DNA of 64,000 nt from Anaeromyxobacter paludicola (GCF_023169965.1 NZ_AP025592.1:434001-498000), one strand, 5' to 3'; shown: positions 32,940 to 50,352, counted from the stretch's first letter. Notes: a model not told the origin generated them from the letters alone. Numbers and translations: made by a program.

Positions 32940-33959
32940 TCACGCCGGACGGCGCGGCGCGAGCGGGGGCAGCGCGCGGGTCCGGAACCAGCGCTCCAAT
33001 TCGGCCATCGCCGCCGCCACGTCGTAGCGCGGCGCGTACCCGAGCTCCTCGCGGATGCGGCGGATCGACAGCCGGCTCGGCGTGCAGACGATGTCGATGG
33101 CGGCGTGGGTCAGGAGCGGCCGCGCCTCGGCCCGCCGCAGCCGCGCCGCCGCCTCCAGCGCGGTGGCGGCGGCGCGGGCCACCGGCAGCGGGATGGAGCG
33201 GCGGATGGGGCCGGCGCCGACGATCCGGGCGAGGTGGTCGAAGTAGGCGGAGAAGGGGAGGGGGTCGTCGTCGGCCACGATGTACGCGCGCCCGACGGCG
33301 CGCGGGTGCTCCGCCGCGAGCAGCAGGGCATCGAGGAGGTTCTCGACGTAGCAGGGGTGGCAGGTGCCGCGGCCGCCGCCGAGCAGGAACATCTTCCCGC
33401 GCCGGATCATCGCCACCGGCTCCTCGGCCCAGGTGCTCAGGGGGCCGTAGACCACCGCCGGCCGGAGCACGGTCACCGGGAGGCCGCGCTCGCGGTGGGC
33501 GCGCAGCGCCGCCGCCTCGCCCGCGATCTTGGTCCGCGAGTAGGGGTCGCGCCCCGCGCCGTACGGCGAGTCGTCGTCGAACTCGGGCGGGGAGGGGAGG
33601 CCGAAGACGGCGATCGAGCTCAGGTGCACGAAGCGCGCGACCCGCTCGGCGGCGGCGGCCGCGAGCAGCCGCTCGGTGCCGGCCACGTTCACCTCCCGGA
33701 AGAGCGCCTCCGGGCCCCAGTCCGACACCTGGCCGGCGCAGTGGAAGACGCGCGACACCCCCCGCGTCGCGGCGCGGAGCGAGGCCTCGTCGCGCAGGTC
33801 CCCGGGCGCGACCTCCGCGAGCGCGCGCGTCTCCGGGTCGAGCCTGCTCGCGCTCGCTGGCCGGCAGAGGAGCCGGACCTCGCGCCCGGCGGCGAGGAGC
33901 CGCCGCGCGAGGTGGCGGCCGATGAACCCGGTCGCGCCGGTGACGAGGTCCACGCTCAC
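32940..33959 (-). CDS. extended SDR (NAD-dependent epimerase / 3-beta-HSD-like), second of pair
   Basis: A 339-residue oxidoreductase starting at GTG 33959, which overlaps the previous gene's stop (GTGA). The nucleotide-binding TGATGFIG turn, the acidic DLRD stretch, the HCAGQVSDWG segment, catalytic Ser (VHLSSIAVFG) and the YSRTK motif are present. The C-terminal part (YVENLLDALLLAAEHP, YIVADDDPLPF, IREELGYAPRYDV) matches 3-beta-hydroxysteroid dehydrogenase/isomerase-like and OleD-like enzymes. The true substrate is unknown: ketone reduction of a steroid, acyl-ketone or sugar are all possible. Confidence 0.85.
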   Translation of the reverse strand: MSVDLVTGATGFIGRHLARRLLAAGREVRLLCRPASASRLDPETRALAEVAPGDLRDEASLRAATRGVSRVFHCAGQVSDWGPEALFREVNVAGTERLLAAAAAERVARFVHLSSIAVFGLPSPPEFDDDSPYGAGRDPYSRTKIAGEAAALRAHRERGLPVTVLRPAVVYGPLSTWAEEPVAMIRRGKMFLLGGGRGTCHPCYVENLLDALLLAAEHPRAVGRAYIVADDDPLPFSAYFDHLARIVGAGPIRRSIPLPVARAAATALEAAARLRRAEARPLLTHAAIDIVCTPSRLSIRRIREELGYAPRYDVAAAMAELERWFRTRALPPLAPRRPA

Positions 33960-34945
33960 GCCCGGCTCCGGAACCAGCGCACGGCGCGCTCGACGGCGGG
34001 CCGGAGCGGGCCGGGCTCGAAGCCCAGCTCCTCGCGGGCGCGGCGCCCGTCGAACCAGAGGTACCGGCCCACCAGCGCCGCCATGCTCCGCGTGACCGCG
34101 GGGTGCCGGTGGGTCACGTGGTCCGCCGCCCACTCCATCCCGGCCGCCAGCGCGGCGAGGCAGGCGCGCGGGACCTTCACCCGCGGGCGGGCGGCGCCGG
34201 CCACCTCGGCGACGAGCGACATGAACGCCCGGTTGGTGAGGTTCTCGCCGGCGAGCAGGTAGCGCCGGCCGGGAGCGCCCCGCTCGAGCGCGAGCCAGAG
34301 CCCGCGCACCGCGTCCTGCACGTCGATGAAGCAGGCGCCGCCCGCGACGTAGACCGGCCAGAGGCCGCGGGCGATGTCGGCGACCGGCTTGCCGATGGGC
34401 GTCGGGCCCCAGTCGAGCTCGCCCACGGCGGAGGTGGGGTGGACGATCACCACCGGGAGCCCGTGCTCTCGCGCCTGGCGCTCCATCTCCGCCTCGCCGG
34501 CCCGCTTCGTCTCCGCGTACGCGAAGGAGAGCGCGCCGAGGTTGAAGGGGGCGTCCTCGCCGCGCGGGACCGGGGCGTCGGAGGCGCCGAGGGTGATGCA
34601 GCTGCTCGCGTGCACGAGCTTGCGCGTCCCGGCGCGGCGGCAGGCCTCGGCCACGTTCCGCGCCCCGGCCACGTTCACCCGCGCGAAGACCGCCGGATCC
34701 TCGGCCCAGTACCGGTTCACGGCGGCGAGGTGGACGAGGACGTCGCACGCGCCGGCGAGCCGGTCGAGCGACGCCGGGTCGAGGAGGTCGCCCTCGAGCT
34801 GCGGGATGGCGCCCCGCAGGTCGGCGAGGGGGCGCGGGTCGGAGCCGCGCTGCACGAAGGCCACCGGCGCCTCGCCGCGCGCGAGCAGGAACCGGACCAG
34901 GTGGTTCCCGATGAAGCCGTTCGCCCCGGTGACGCCGACGCGCAT
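33956..34945 (-). CDS. extended SDR (dihydroflavonol-reductase / HpnA-like), first of pair
   Basis: A 329-residue protein. The NAD(P) site is TGANGFIG, followed by QRGSDPRPLADL (which fits NADP), DLLDPASL, catalytic Ser in HASSCITLG and YAETKRAGE. The end GFEPGPLRPAVERAVRWFRSRA is typical of DFR-like and hopanoid-associated sugar epimerase (HpnA) proteins. Start ATG with a gggGGAG-type leader. The next gene overlaps by 4 bases and has a similar fold, so the pair looks like an old duplication that diverged in function. Substrate is not known. Confidence 0.85.
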   Translation of the reverse strand: MRVGVTGANGFIGNHLVRFLLARGEAPVAFVQRGSDPRPLADLRGAIPQLEGDLLDPASLDRLAGACDVLVHLAAVNRYWAEDPAVFARVNVAGARNVAEACRRAGTRKLVHASSCITLGASDAPVPRGEDAPFNLGALSFAYAETKRAGEAEMERQAREHGLPVVIVHPTSAVGELDWGPTPIGKPVADIARGLWPVYVAGGACFIDVQDAVRGLWLALERGAPGRRYLLAGENLTNRAFMSLVAEVAGAARPRVKVPRACLAALAAGMEWAADHVTHRHPAVTRSMAALVGRYLWFDGRRAREELGFEPGPLRPAVERAVRWFRSRA

Positions 34946-35098
34946 CGCTCCCCCTCCGGGCGCGCCCCCGTCCCCGCGGCCGCCCCGTGCGCGGGCCGCA
35001 TCTTGGCGCGAGCGCCGCGGGGCGACAACGGCTTTCCGGGCGCGGCCCTCCCCAGGCCGGGCCGCGCCCCGCGCCAGCGCCTACGATCCGGCGCACCG

Positions 35099-35884
35099 AT
35101 GCCGACGAGCGCCCCGTCCGTCCTCCACCTCGCCCTCGCGTTCCTCGCCGCCTTCTTTGCCGCCGCCGTCAACTCGGTCGCTGGCGGGGGCACGCTCATC
35201 TCGTTCCCGGTGCTGGTGGCCCTCGGCCTCCCGTCGGTGATCGCCAACGCCACCAGCACCCTCGGGATCTGGCCCGGGAGCCTCGGCAGCATCTGGGGCT
35301 TCCGGCGCGAGCTCTCCCGCGCCGAGCCGGCGATGCGCGTGCTGGTGGCGCCCTGCTTCCTGGGCGGGGCGGCGGGGGCGCTCCTCCTCCGCGCGACCTC
35401 CTCGGCCACCTTCGACCGGCTCGTGCCCTTCCTCGTGCTCTTCGCGACCGTGCTCTTCACCGTCCGCGGCCGCGTGCAGGCCTGGCTCGGGAGCGCCGCG
35501 GGCCGGGGGCGGCGCAGCCGCGCGTGGCTCCTGGGGGCGCTCGGCGCGACGCTGCTCGTGGCCGTGTACGGCGGCTACTTCGGCGCCGGGATGAGCATCA
35601 TGATGCTCTCGATGCTCGGCATGGTCGGGATGAGCGATCTCCTCGAGATGAACGCGCTCACCAGCCTCTTCTCGCTCTGCGTGAACGGGGTGGCGATCGG
35701 GCTCTTCGCCGCCGCCGGGCTGGTCTACTGGCCGTTCGCGCTGGCGATGACCGCCGGGGCGCTCCTGGGCGGCTACGGGGCGGCCGGCGTGGCGCGGCGG
35801 ATCGGCCGCAAGCACCTGAGCCGCCTCGTGATCGCCATCGGCTACACCGTGAGCGCCCTCTTCTTCCTCCGGAAGTTCGGCTGA
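35099..35884 (+). CDS. TauE/SafE-family sulfite exporter-like permease
   Basis: A 261-residue inner-membrane protein with about eight hydrophobic segments. The family pattern is clear: NSVAGGGTLISFP near residue 26, NATSTLGIWPGSLGSIWGFR, GGAAGALLL, GGYFGAGMSIMML at the second repeat and MNALTSLFS. Members move sulfite, sulfoacetate or related anions. The start at ATG 35099 is chosen because the signature begins near it; a longer frame upstream has no support. No sulfur gene is nearby, so the cargo cannot be assigned. Confidence 0.88.
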   Translation: MPTSAPSVLHLALAFLAAFFAAAVNSVAGGGTLISFPVLVALGLPSVIANATSTLGIWPGSLGSIWGFRRELSRAEPAMRVLVAPCFLGGAAGALLLRATSSATFDRLVPFLVLFATVLFTVRGRVQAWLGSAAGRGRRSRAWLLGALGATLLVAVYGGYFGAGMSIMMLSMLGMVGMSDLLEMNALTSLFSLCVNGVAIGLFAAAGLVYWPFALAMTAGALLGGYGAAGVARRIGRKHLSRLVIAIGYTVSALFFLRKFG

Positions 35885-35946
35885 GCCTGGCGTCGGGCGG
35901 TCGGGGGATAGGACCCGAAAGGGTATGTTGCTAGACTCCCGAAGAC

Positions 35947-36939
<993 letters not shown>

Positions 36940-37020
36940 CCGCCGCCTGACGCGCCGAGTCAAGTGCCCGTAATCCGGGCGGCCGGAATTTTCGTGACCG
37001 GCGTCATGGACTCCCGGTGA

Positions 37021-40337
<3,317 letters not shown>

Positions 40338-40439
40338 GCGACGGCACCGCGGTTCTCCGGGGCCCCGGGCGCGCGAGCGGCCGGGGCCTCGTGCGTCCGG
40401 GCGCCTGCGCGGCAGGGCGCCTGCGCTATAAGGAACGCC

Positions 40440-41876
40440 ATGCGCTTCCTCCACCCCGAGCGGGAGGAGAGCCTCGAGCTCTCCCTCGACGACGTCTTCC
40501 TGGTGCCCGGCTACTTCGACGGCGGCTCCCGCCTCGAGGTGGACCTCCGGCCGGTGGACTTCGCCGGCGGCTCGCACCCGGTGGTCTCGGCCAACATGAA
40601 CGCCGTGACCGGCAAGCGGATGGCCGAGACGATGGCCCGCTTCGGCGGCCTCGGCGTGCTGCCGCAGGACATGGATCTCGGGACCGCCGAGCGGATCATC
40701 CGCCACCTCAAGGCGGCCGACCCCCGCTACGACACGCCGCTCTCGGTCTCGCTGCGCGCCACGCTGCGCGAGGTGCAGGGGATCATCCGGAAGCGGGCGC
40801 ACGACCTCGTGGTGGTGGTGGACGAGGAGCGCCGCCCGCTCGGCATCGTCACCCACGCCGACCTGCGCGACCGCGACCAGTACTCGCCGGTGAAGTCCTT
40901 CATGTCGTCGCGCATGGTGAAGATCCCGGTCGGCACCCCGAACCGCGACGCCTTCCTCCTCATGGAGGAGCAGCGCGTGAAGGCGGCCCCGGTGGTGGAC
41001 GCGGAGGGGCGGCTCGCCGGCGTCCTCACCCGCGACGACGCCGTCCGGCTGGAGCTGCTCCGGCCGGCGCTCGACGATCGCGGCGAGCTCATGGTGGCGG
41101 CCGCGGTCGGCATCTCCTCGGCCGCGCCGGCGGCGGCGGCGCGGCTCGCCGAGCTGGGCGTCTCCGCGCTGGTGCTCGACACGGCGCACGGCCACCAGCG
41201 GCGCATGATCGAGACCATCCGCGAGGTGCGCCGGCTGGTCGGCCGGCGCGTGCCCCTGGTCGCCGGCAACGTCTGCACGCCGGAGGGCACGCGCGACCTG
41301 CTCGAGGCGGGCGCCGACGTGGTGAAGGTGAACGTGGGGCCGGGCGCGATGTGCACCACCCGCATGCAGACCGGCGCGGGCCGCCCGACCTTCTCGGCGG
41401 TGCTGGCCTGCGCCCGCGCCGCCCGGGAGCGGGGCGGGCACGTCTGGGCCGACGGCGGCGTCCGCGAGCCGCGCGACGTGGCGCTCTACCTCGCCGCGGG
41501 CGCGGCGCGCGTGATGATCGGGACCGCGCTCTCCGGCACCTACGAGAGCCCGGGCGACGTGAAGGAGGACCGCGACGGGCGGCAGTACAAGGAGAACTAC
41601 GGGATGGCGAGCGCGCGCGCCGTGAGCGACCGCGCCTCCGGCCTCGACCTCTTCGAGCAGGCCAAGAAGGGCTTCTTCCGGGAGGGGATCTCCACCTCCC
41701 GCATCTACATCCGCGAGGGGCGGGAGAGCGTGGGCGCCATCCTCGTGGACGTGATCACCGGCGTGCAGTCGGCCTGCACCTACGTCGGCGCGACCGACAT
41801 GCGCCAGCTCTCCGACCGCGCCGTGGTGGGCGTGCAGACCGCCGGCGGCTACGTCGAGGGGAAGCCGCGCGGATGA
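40440..41876 (+). CDS. GuaB1-family IMP dehydrogenase/GMP reductase-like enzyme with CBS domains
   Basis: A 478-residue TIM-barrel enzyme with an internal CBS pair at about 100-200 (FMSSRMVKIPVGTPNRDAFLLMEEQRVKAAPVVD). The catalytic loop is GPGAMCTTR with Cys305, the pattern of the GuaB1 group rather than the GPGSICTTR of classical IMPDH. The phosphate-binding loop (WADGGVREPRDVALYLAAGA) and flap-like end are present. In actinobacteria GuaB1 acts as a GMP reductase, so purine salvage is a plausible role here. The family is otherwise best known from actinomycetes. A separate guaB is not visible in this window. Confidence 0.82.
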   Translation: MRFLHPEREESLELSLDDVFLVPGYFDGGSRLEVDLRPVDFAGGSHPVVSANMNAVTGKRMAETMARFGGLGVLPQDMDLGTAERIIRHLKAADPRYDTPLSVSLRATLREVQGIIRKRAHDLVVVVDEERRPLGIVTHADLRDRDQYSPVKSFMSSRMVKIPVGTPNRDAFLLMEEQRVKAAPVVDAEGRLAGVLTRDDAVRLELLRPALDDRGELMVAAAVGISSAAPAAAARLAELGVSALVLDTAHGHQRRMIETIREVRRLVGRRVPLVAGNVCTPEGTRDLLEAGADVVKVNVGPGAMCTTRMQTGAGRPTFSAVLACARAARERGGHVWADGGVREPRDVALYLAAGAARVMIGTALSGTYESPGDVKEDRDGRQYKENYGMASARAVSDRASGLDLFEQAKKGFFREGISTSRIYIREGRESVGAILVDVITGVQSACTYVGATDMRQLSDRAVVGVQTAGGYVEGKPRG

Positions 41877-41889
41877 GCCCCGGACCGGC

Positions 41890-42576
41890 ATGACCGCGCC
41901 CGCCGCACCGCCGCTCGCGCTCGACCACCTCGTCGTCGCCGCGGCGACGCTGGAGGACGGGGTCCGCTTCGTCGAGGAGCGGCTCGGGGCGCCGCTCGAG
42001 CCGGGCGGCCGGCACGAGGGCTTCGGGACCCACAACGCCCTCCTGCGGCTCGGCCCCGACGTCTACCTCGAGGTCCTCGCCCCCGACCCGGCCCAGCCCG
42101 CGCCGCTCCGGCCGCGCCTCTTCGGCCTCGACGCCCCGGACGTCCGGACCGCCCTCGCGGGCGGTCCGCGCCTGCTCCACTGGGTCGCGCGGACGAGCGA
42201 CCTGCCGGGCGCCCTCGCGGCGCTGGCAGCGGCGGCCGGACTTCCGCCCGGCGCGCTCGGCCGCCCCGTCCCCATGCGCCGCGGGGCGCTCGCGTGGGAC
42301 CTCGCGCTGCGCGACGACGGCGCCCGCCCGCCCGCCGGCCTCCCGAGCCTCATCGACTGGGCCGGCGCGCCGCACCCCTGCGGCCGCCTGCCGGAGCGGC
42401 GCGTCGCGCTCCAGCGGCTGGAGCTTTCGGCCCCCCCGGGGGTGATCGAGGCGCTCCGGCTCTTCCCCGGCGACCGGGTCCGCGCGACCCCGGGCGCGCC
42501 GGGGGCGCTGCGGGCAAAGCTCGCCACCCCCGCCGGCGAGGCGGTCCTGGGAGGCGAGCGCGGCACCCCCGGCTAG
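41890..42576 (+). CDS. VOC-superfamily glyoxalase-like domain protein
   Basis: A 228-residue protein. The start LALDHLVVAAATLEDGVRFVEERLG and the GTHNALLRLGPDVYLEVLAPDP segment are the N-terminal half of a glyoxalase-like fold with a candidate metal ligand His17 and Glu in YLEV. The rest matches Glyoxalase_3-like predicted proteins, with SLIDWAGAPHPCGRLPE then a second domain. No enzymatic role is established for this subgroup. It follows the GuaB1 gene by 13 bases and is probably in the same operon. Confidence 0.75.
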   Translation: MTAPAAPPLALDHLVVAAATLEDGVRFVEERLGAPLEPGGRHEGFGTHNALLRLGPDVYLEVLAPDPAQPAPLRPRLFGLDAPDVRTALAGGPRLLHWVARTSDLPGALAALAAAAGLPPGALGRPVPMRRGALAWDLALRDDGARPPAGLPSLIDWAGAPHPCGRLPERRVALQRLELSAPPGVIEALRLFPGDRVRATPGAPGALRAKLATPAGEAVLGGERGTPG

Positions 42577-42613
42577 GTCGCCTCACGGGCACCGTTTCGA
42601 GGTAGGAAGAGCC

Positions 42614-45600
42614 ATGCCCAACGACGCGGCGTTCTCGAGGTCGGCAGCGGGTGAAGGCTCGAAGCAGGTGGATCGGGGAGTCCTGCGGGCGATGCGCGAG
42701 CTCGCGGGGGCGGCGCCGGAGCGGCTGCGCTGGCTGCACGACAACGTGCCGGACCTCTTCGCCGGCCCGATGCGGGAGGACGCCGAGGCGGTGGCGGCGC
42801 TCGCCGCCGGCCTGCCCCGGCTCCAGTCCGACCGGCAGCTCGTGCTGGCCGACCGGGCCCACGAGCTCATCCTGGCGCGGCTCGACGTGCCGGGGTCGAT
42901 CTTCGCGACCGTCCGCCGCATCCAGGACCTCGAGATCTCCTGCGCCGAGATGTCGCACTCCTACGCCCCGGTCCCCGGCACGGACCGGCTGCTCGAGCTG
43001 CAGCGGTACGAGTTCGAGCCGAAGTCGCAGGAGGCCGTCGCGGCGGCGGGCGAGCCCGAAATCCCCGAGCGCGTCCGGCGCGCCGTCCACGCCGCCATCC
43101 GGGCCCGTTACCCCGACCTCCGCCCGGCCGCGCTCGACCCGGCGCTCGCGCTCCTCTGGCTCAACCACGAGCGGTTCGTGCGGCTCGCCGAGCCCGGCGC
43201 GGTGGCGCAGCTCCTCTGGCTCTACCGGCAGGGGCAGGAGCACGGCGGGATCTTCCTGCACGCCGAGGAGCCCGAGCCGGGCTCGGGCACGGCGGAGCGG
43301 CACCTCCTCTTCGCCGTCGCCAACCCGCCGCAGCAGGGCTACCTGGCCCAGGTGCTCGAGGTCTTCAACGCGCTCGACCTCGGCGTGCGCCGCGCGCTGG
43401 TCCTCTCGGTCAGCACCGGGAAGGAGCCGTGGCTGGTGGGGAGCTTCCACGTGGCCCACCGGCAGGGGGAGCGGCTCGCCAACGACTCCGACCTGTTCCG
43501 GCGACTGCGCCGGCAGCTCTACAACACCCAGATCCTCTCGGCCGAGTCGGAGACCTACCGCGACCTCGTCCTCCCGGGGCTCATGACCGGCGAGGAGGGC
43601 TCGCTCGTCAACGCCTTCATCGGCTTCTGCCACACCAACTGCGCCCACAACCAGCCGCACCGCTTCACGTTCGAGGACGTGATCCGCTGCTTCCACTCGC
43701 AGCCCGAGATCGCGCTCCGGCTGGTGCGGCTCTTCGAGGCCCGCTTCGACCCCGACGTCCCCGATCGCGAGACCCGCTACCCGGCGCTGCTCGCGGAGCT
43801 CGAGAAGGAGGTGGCCGACTACAACACCGGCCACCGGATGCTCGACGAGTTCCGGCGCGCCGTCTTCCAGGCCACGCTCACCTTCGTCAAGCGGACGCTC
43901 AAGACCAACTTCTTCGTCCCGGAGAAGCAGGCGCTGGCGTTCCGGCTCGACCCGGCCTACCTCGACGACCTCGGCCCGGACTTCACCGCCGACCTGCCGC
44001 CGGAGCGGCCGTTCCGGGTGACCTTCTTCTTCGCCCGCGCCGGGCTCGGCTACCACGTCGGCTTCTCCGACATCGCCCGGGGCGGCTGGCGCACGGTCTT
44101 CACCGAGACCCGCGACGACTACGTCACGGTGGCGAACTTCGTCTTCCGCGAGACCTACGTGCTCGCGCACACCCAGCACCTCAAGAACAAGGACATCTAC
44201 GAGGGCGGATCGAAGCTGGTGGTGGTGCTGCGGGCCCCGGCGCTCAAGTCGAAGGAGCGCGTCAACCAGCGGCTCTACAAGGTCCAGACGGCGTTCATCA
44301 ACGCCTTCCTCGACGTGTTCGTCACCCGCGACGGCAAGGCGGCGGAGCCGCGGGTGCTCGACTACTACGGCGAGGACGAGCCGATCGAGCTCGGGCCGGA
44401 CGAGAACATGCACGACGTGATGATCGAGAACATCGCGGAGCTCTCGGCCCGCCGCGGCTACGTGCTCGGCAAGGGGATCATCTCGAGCAAGCGCGTCGGC
44501 ATCAACCACAAGCAGTACGGGGTCACCTCCACCGGCGTGGTCACCTTCGCCGGGATCGCGATGCGCGAGCAGGGCGTGGACATCCGCCGCGACCCCTTCA
44601 GCGTGAAGCTCACCGGCGGCCCCAACGGCGACGTGGCCGGCAACGCCATCCGCCTGCTGCTCGAGCGCTGCCCGAAGGTGGAGCTCCGGCTCATCGTGGA
44701 CGGCACCGGGGCGCTCTTCGACCCGCGCGGCCTCGCCCGCGACGCCCTCGCCCGGATCGTGCTCCAGGCCGACGCCGAGGCGTTCGACCCGGCGGCGCTC
44801 TCGCCGGGCGGGTTCGCCCTCTACCGCAACGTCCGGCGCACCGAGGGGCTGCGCGAGCTCTACCGGCGGGTCGAGATGACCGAGGCGGGGCTCCGGGAGA
44901 CCTGGGTCACGGTGGACGAGTTCCACAAGGAGTACGGCGGGCTCCTGTTCAAGGTGCCGGCCGACCTCTTCATCCCCGCCGGCGGGCGGCCCGAGACCAT
45001 CGACGCCGAGAACTGGCGCCGCTTCCTCGGGAAGGACGGCGCGCCCAGCGCGCGCGTCGTCGTGGAGGGCGCGAACTCCTTCATCACCCCGGCCGCCCGC
45101 GACGAGCTGCAGCGGGCCGGGGTGGTGGTGCTGCGCGACGCCTCGGCCAACAAGTGCGGCGTCATCACCTCCTCCTACGAGATCATCGGCAACCTGCTCC
45201 TCACCGAGAAGGAGTTCCTCGCGCACAAGGAGGAGTACGTGCGCGACGTCCTCGCGATCCTCGAGCGCCGCGCCGCCGACGAGGCGAACCTCATCTTCCG
45301 GCGCCACCGCGAGGAGAAGGGGCAGCGCTCGTTCACCGAGCTCTCCGCCGCCCTGAGCGTCGAGATCAACGCCCACAAGGCCCGCCTGTTCCGGTTCTTC
45401 GAGGCCCACCCGGAGCTCTGCCTCACGCCCCGCTACCGGCGCGCGCTGCTGGCGCACCTCCCCCGCCTCGTCCGGGACACCCCGGTCTACCGCTCGCGCC
45501 TCTCCCGGCTGCCCGCCAAGTACCGGTCGGCGATCCTGGCCGCCGAGATCGCCACCGCGATCGTCTACCGCGGCGGGTTCGAGCTCGACTTCGAGCGCGC

Positions 45601-45634
45601 CGTGGAGGCCTTCGTGGCGCAGTCCTTCGCCTGA
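42614..45634 (+). CDS. NAD-dependent glutamate dehydrogenase, large (~1000-residue) class
   Basis: A 1006-residue enzyme. This size lies between the 450-residue hexameric GDH and the 1600-residue L180 class. The catalytic core in the C-terminal half has GGWRTVFTETRDDYV, the Lys of YEGGSKLVVVL, NHKQYGVTSTGVVTF and a nucleotide-binding LTGGPNGDVAGNA region, then EGANSFITPAARDEL and ASANKCGVITSS. The ~380-residue N-terminal part is probably regulatory. It deaminates glutamate to 2-oxoglutarate with NAD, feeding the TCA genes nearby. The stop is 25 bases before the SerA-like gene. Confidence 0.9.
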   Translation: MPNDAAFSRSAAGEGSKQVDRGVLRAMRELAGAAPERLRWLHDNVPDLFAGPMREDAEAVAALAAGLPRLQSDRQLVLADRAHELILARLDVPGSIFATVRRIQDLEISCAEMSHSYAPVPGTDRLLELQRYEFEPKSQEAVAAAGEPEIPERVRRAVHAAIRARYPDLRPAALDPALALLWLNHERFVRLAEPGAVAQLLWLYRQGQEHGGIFLHAEEPEPGSGTAERHLLFAVANPPQQGYLAQVLEVFNALDLGVRRALVLSVSTGKEPWLVGSFHVAHRQGERLANDSDLFRRLRRQLYNTQILSAESETYRDLVLPGLMTGEEGSLVNAFIGFCHTNCAHNQPHRFTFEDVIRCFHSQPEIALRLVRLFEARFDPDVPDRETRYPALLAELEKEVADYNTGHRMLDEFRRAVFQATLTFVKRTLKTNFFVPEKQALAFRLDPAYLDDLGPDFTADLPPERPFRVTFFFARAGLGYHVGFSDIARGGWRTVFTETRDDYVTVANFVFRETYVLAHTQHLKNKDIYEGGSKLVVVLRAPALKSKERVNQRLYKVQTAFINAFLDVFVTRDGKAAEPRVLDYYGEDEPIELGPDENMHDVMIENIAELSARRGYVLGKGIISSKRVGINHKQYGVTSTGVVTFAGIAMREQGVDIRRDPFSVKLTGGPNGDVAGNAIRLLLERCPKVELRLIVDGTGALFDPRGLARDALARIVLQADAEAFDPAALSPGGFALYRNVRRTEGLRELYRRVEMTEAGLRETWVTVDEFHKEYGGLLFKVPADLFIPAGGRPETIDAENWRRFLGKDGAPSARVVVEGANSFITPAARDELQRAGVVVLRDASANKCGVITSSYEIIGNLLLTEKEFLAHKEEYVRDVLAILERRAADEANLIFRRHREEKGQRSFTELSAALSVEINAHKARLFRFFEAHPELCLTPRYRRALLAHLPRLVRDTPVYRSRLSRLPAKYRSAILAAEIATAIVYRGGFELDFERAVEAFVAQSFA

Positions 45635-45659
45635 CGCAGTGCCCGGAAAGGAGACCGCC

Positions 45660-49184
<3,525 letters not shown>

Positions 49185-49327
49185 GACGACGTCGCGGGCG
49201 TGGGGCATGGCCCCTCCTTTCAGGCCCCAACCCTAGGACCGGACCCGGCCCGCGCACACCCCCCGGGGCCCGGCGCGCAGGATTCCCCAGGATGCCGGGG
49301 CATCCGCGCCGCGGGCGCGGGCCGCCG

Positions 49328-50278
49328 CTACAGCGCCTGGTACTGCACGCCGCCCACGAGCACCGGGCCGACGCTCTGCTCCCCTCGCAGCCGGGCGTAG
49401 AAGGGGAGCTGGGCGCGCACGCCGAGCCACATCCCGCCGCCCACCGAGAGGTAGGCCGCCGGCGAGGCGGCGAGGACGAGCCCCCCGGTGCTCTCGACCG
49501 CGAGGCCGTGGTCGAGGTCCGCCCAGGCCTCGCGCCCGTCGAGCCCGAGCGAGACCGCGACCCGCTGGCCGAGCCGGTACTGCGCCTCCGCGGTCCAGAG
49601 CAGCGCCTCGCCGTACTGGTAGCCGAAGCCGTTCACGGTGTGGAACCGGCCGGTCACGCTCGCGAAGGCGTACCAGTCGCCCTGCGAGAAGGCGTAGTGG
49701 AGCCCGGCGTACGGGCCGAACGAGCCGGTGCCGAGCTGGCCGTGCTCGTCGAGGCGCTCGCCGCCCCGGCGCGCGTCGTTCGAGCCGGTCGGCAGGGAGG
49801 CGCCGCCGGTGAGGGCGAGCCCGTGCGAGCGGCCGCGCCCCAGATCGACGCGGGAGAGGAGGGTGATCCGCGCGCCCAGCTCGGCGTCGCCCAGCCCGGA
49901 GAGGCTCGAGCCCGGGCCCTGCGCCCCGGGGCCGGTGGTGGTGAGGTCCTTGCGGACGTACGGGACGCGCGCGAGCAGGCTCAGCCACTCGGCGGGGCTC
50001 CAGACCGCGTCGGCGCGGAGCGAGACCTGCTTCAGGTGGTCGGTGCTGCCCGGCGCGCCCTCGGTCCCGGCGTCCATCGACAGGTACTCCGAGGCGAGCT
50101 GGAGCCGGAACCGGCCGCTCGCGGCCGCGGGGTCGCTGGCGTCGAGCTGCGGGTCGCCGCAGCCGCACACCGAGCAGGCGCGGGCGGCGGGCGGCGACGC
50201 GAGGGCGAGGGTGGCGGCCAGCGCGAGGAGGGCGAGGCGGGGGCACGACCGGGAGGGCATGCCAGGTCGGGAGGGCAT
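49328..50278 (-). CDS. outer-membrane barrel-like protein with CSVCGCG motif, third gene of RND operon
   Basis: About 310-316 residues; the start is ATG 50278 or 50260, since an 18-bp duplication repeats the MPSR codons. A signal peptide (LALLALAATLALASPPAARA) is followed at once by CSVCGCGDP, a small Cys cluster. The remainder is strand-rich (RLQLASEYLSM, DAELGARITLLSRVDL, YAFASVTGRFHTV, GGVQYQAL) like metal-induced barrels. It is not a TolC homologue. It follows the RND pump by 75 bases. The Cys cluster could bind copper or another soft metal. Function is not established. Confidence 0.72.
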   Translation of the reverse strand: MPSRPGMPSRSCPRLALLALAATLALASPPAARACSVCGCGDPQLDASDPAAASGRFRLQLASEYLSMDAGTEGAPGSTDHLKQVSLRADAVWSPAEWLSLLARVPYVRKDLTTTGPGAQGPGSSLSGLGDAELGARITLLSRVDLGRGRSHGLALTGGASLPTGSNDARRGGERLDEHGQLGTGSFGPYAGLHYAFSQGDWYAFASVTGRFHTVNGFGYQYGEALLWTAEAQYRLGQRVAVSLGLDGREAWADLDHGLAVESTGGLVLAASPAAYLSVGGGMWLGVRAQLPFYARLRGEQSVGPVLVGGVQYQAL

Positions 50279-50281
50279 GCC
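50250..50281. repeat. 14-bp direct repeat with 18-bp period over the barrel-gene start
   Basis: CGGGAGGGCATGCC is found at 50250-50263 and 50268-50281. The 18-bp period adds six codons in frame and gives the protein start MPSRPGMPSR, so the true start codon is ambiguous. Confidence 0.85.
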
Positions 50282-50352
50282 CTGTAGATAGGAGCCGGAC
50301 GGGGCGTTGCCACCGCCCCCGACCGTGTCCCCTGAGCCCGGTGCGGCCGCGT

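Noticed and set aside
40361-40388. Hairpin GGCCCCGG / CCGGGGCC after malate dehydrogenase
   Set aside because: Stem of 8 bp but a 12-base loop and no T-run, so an intrinsic terminator cannot be claimed.
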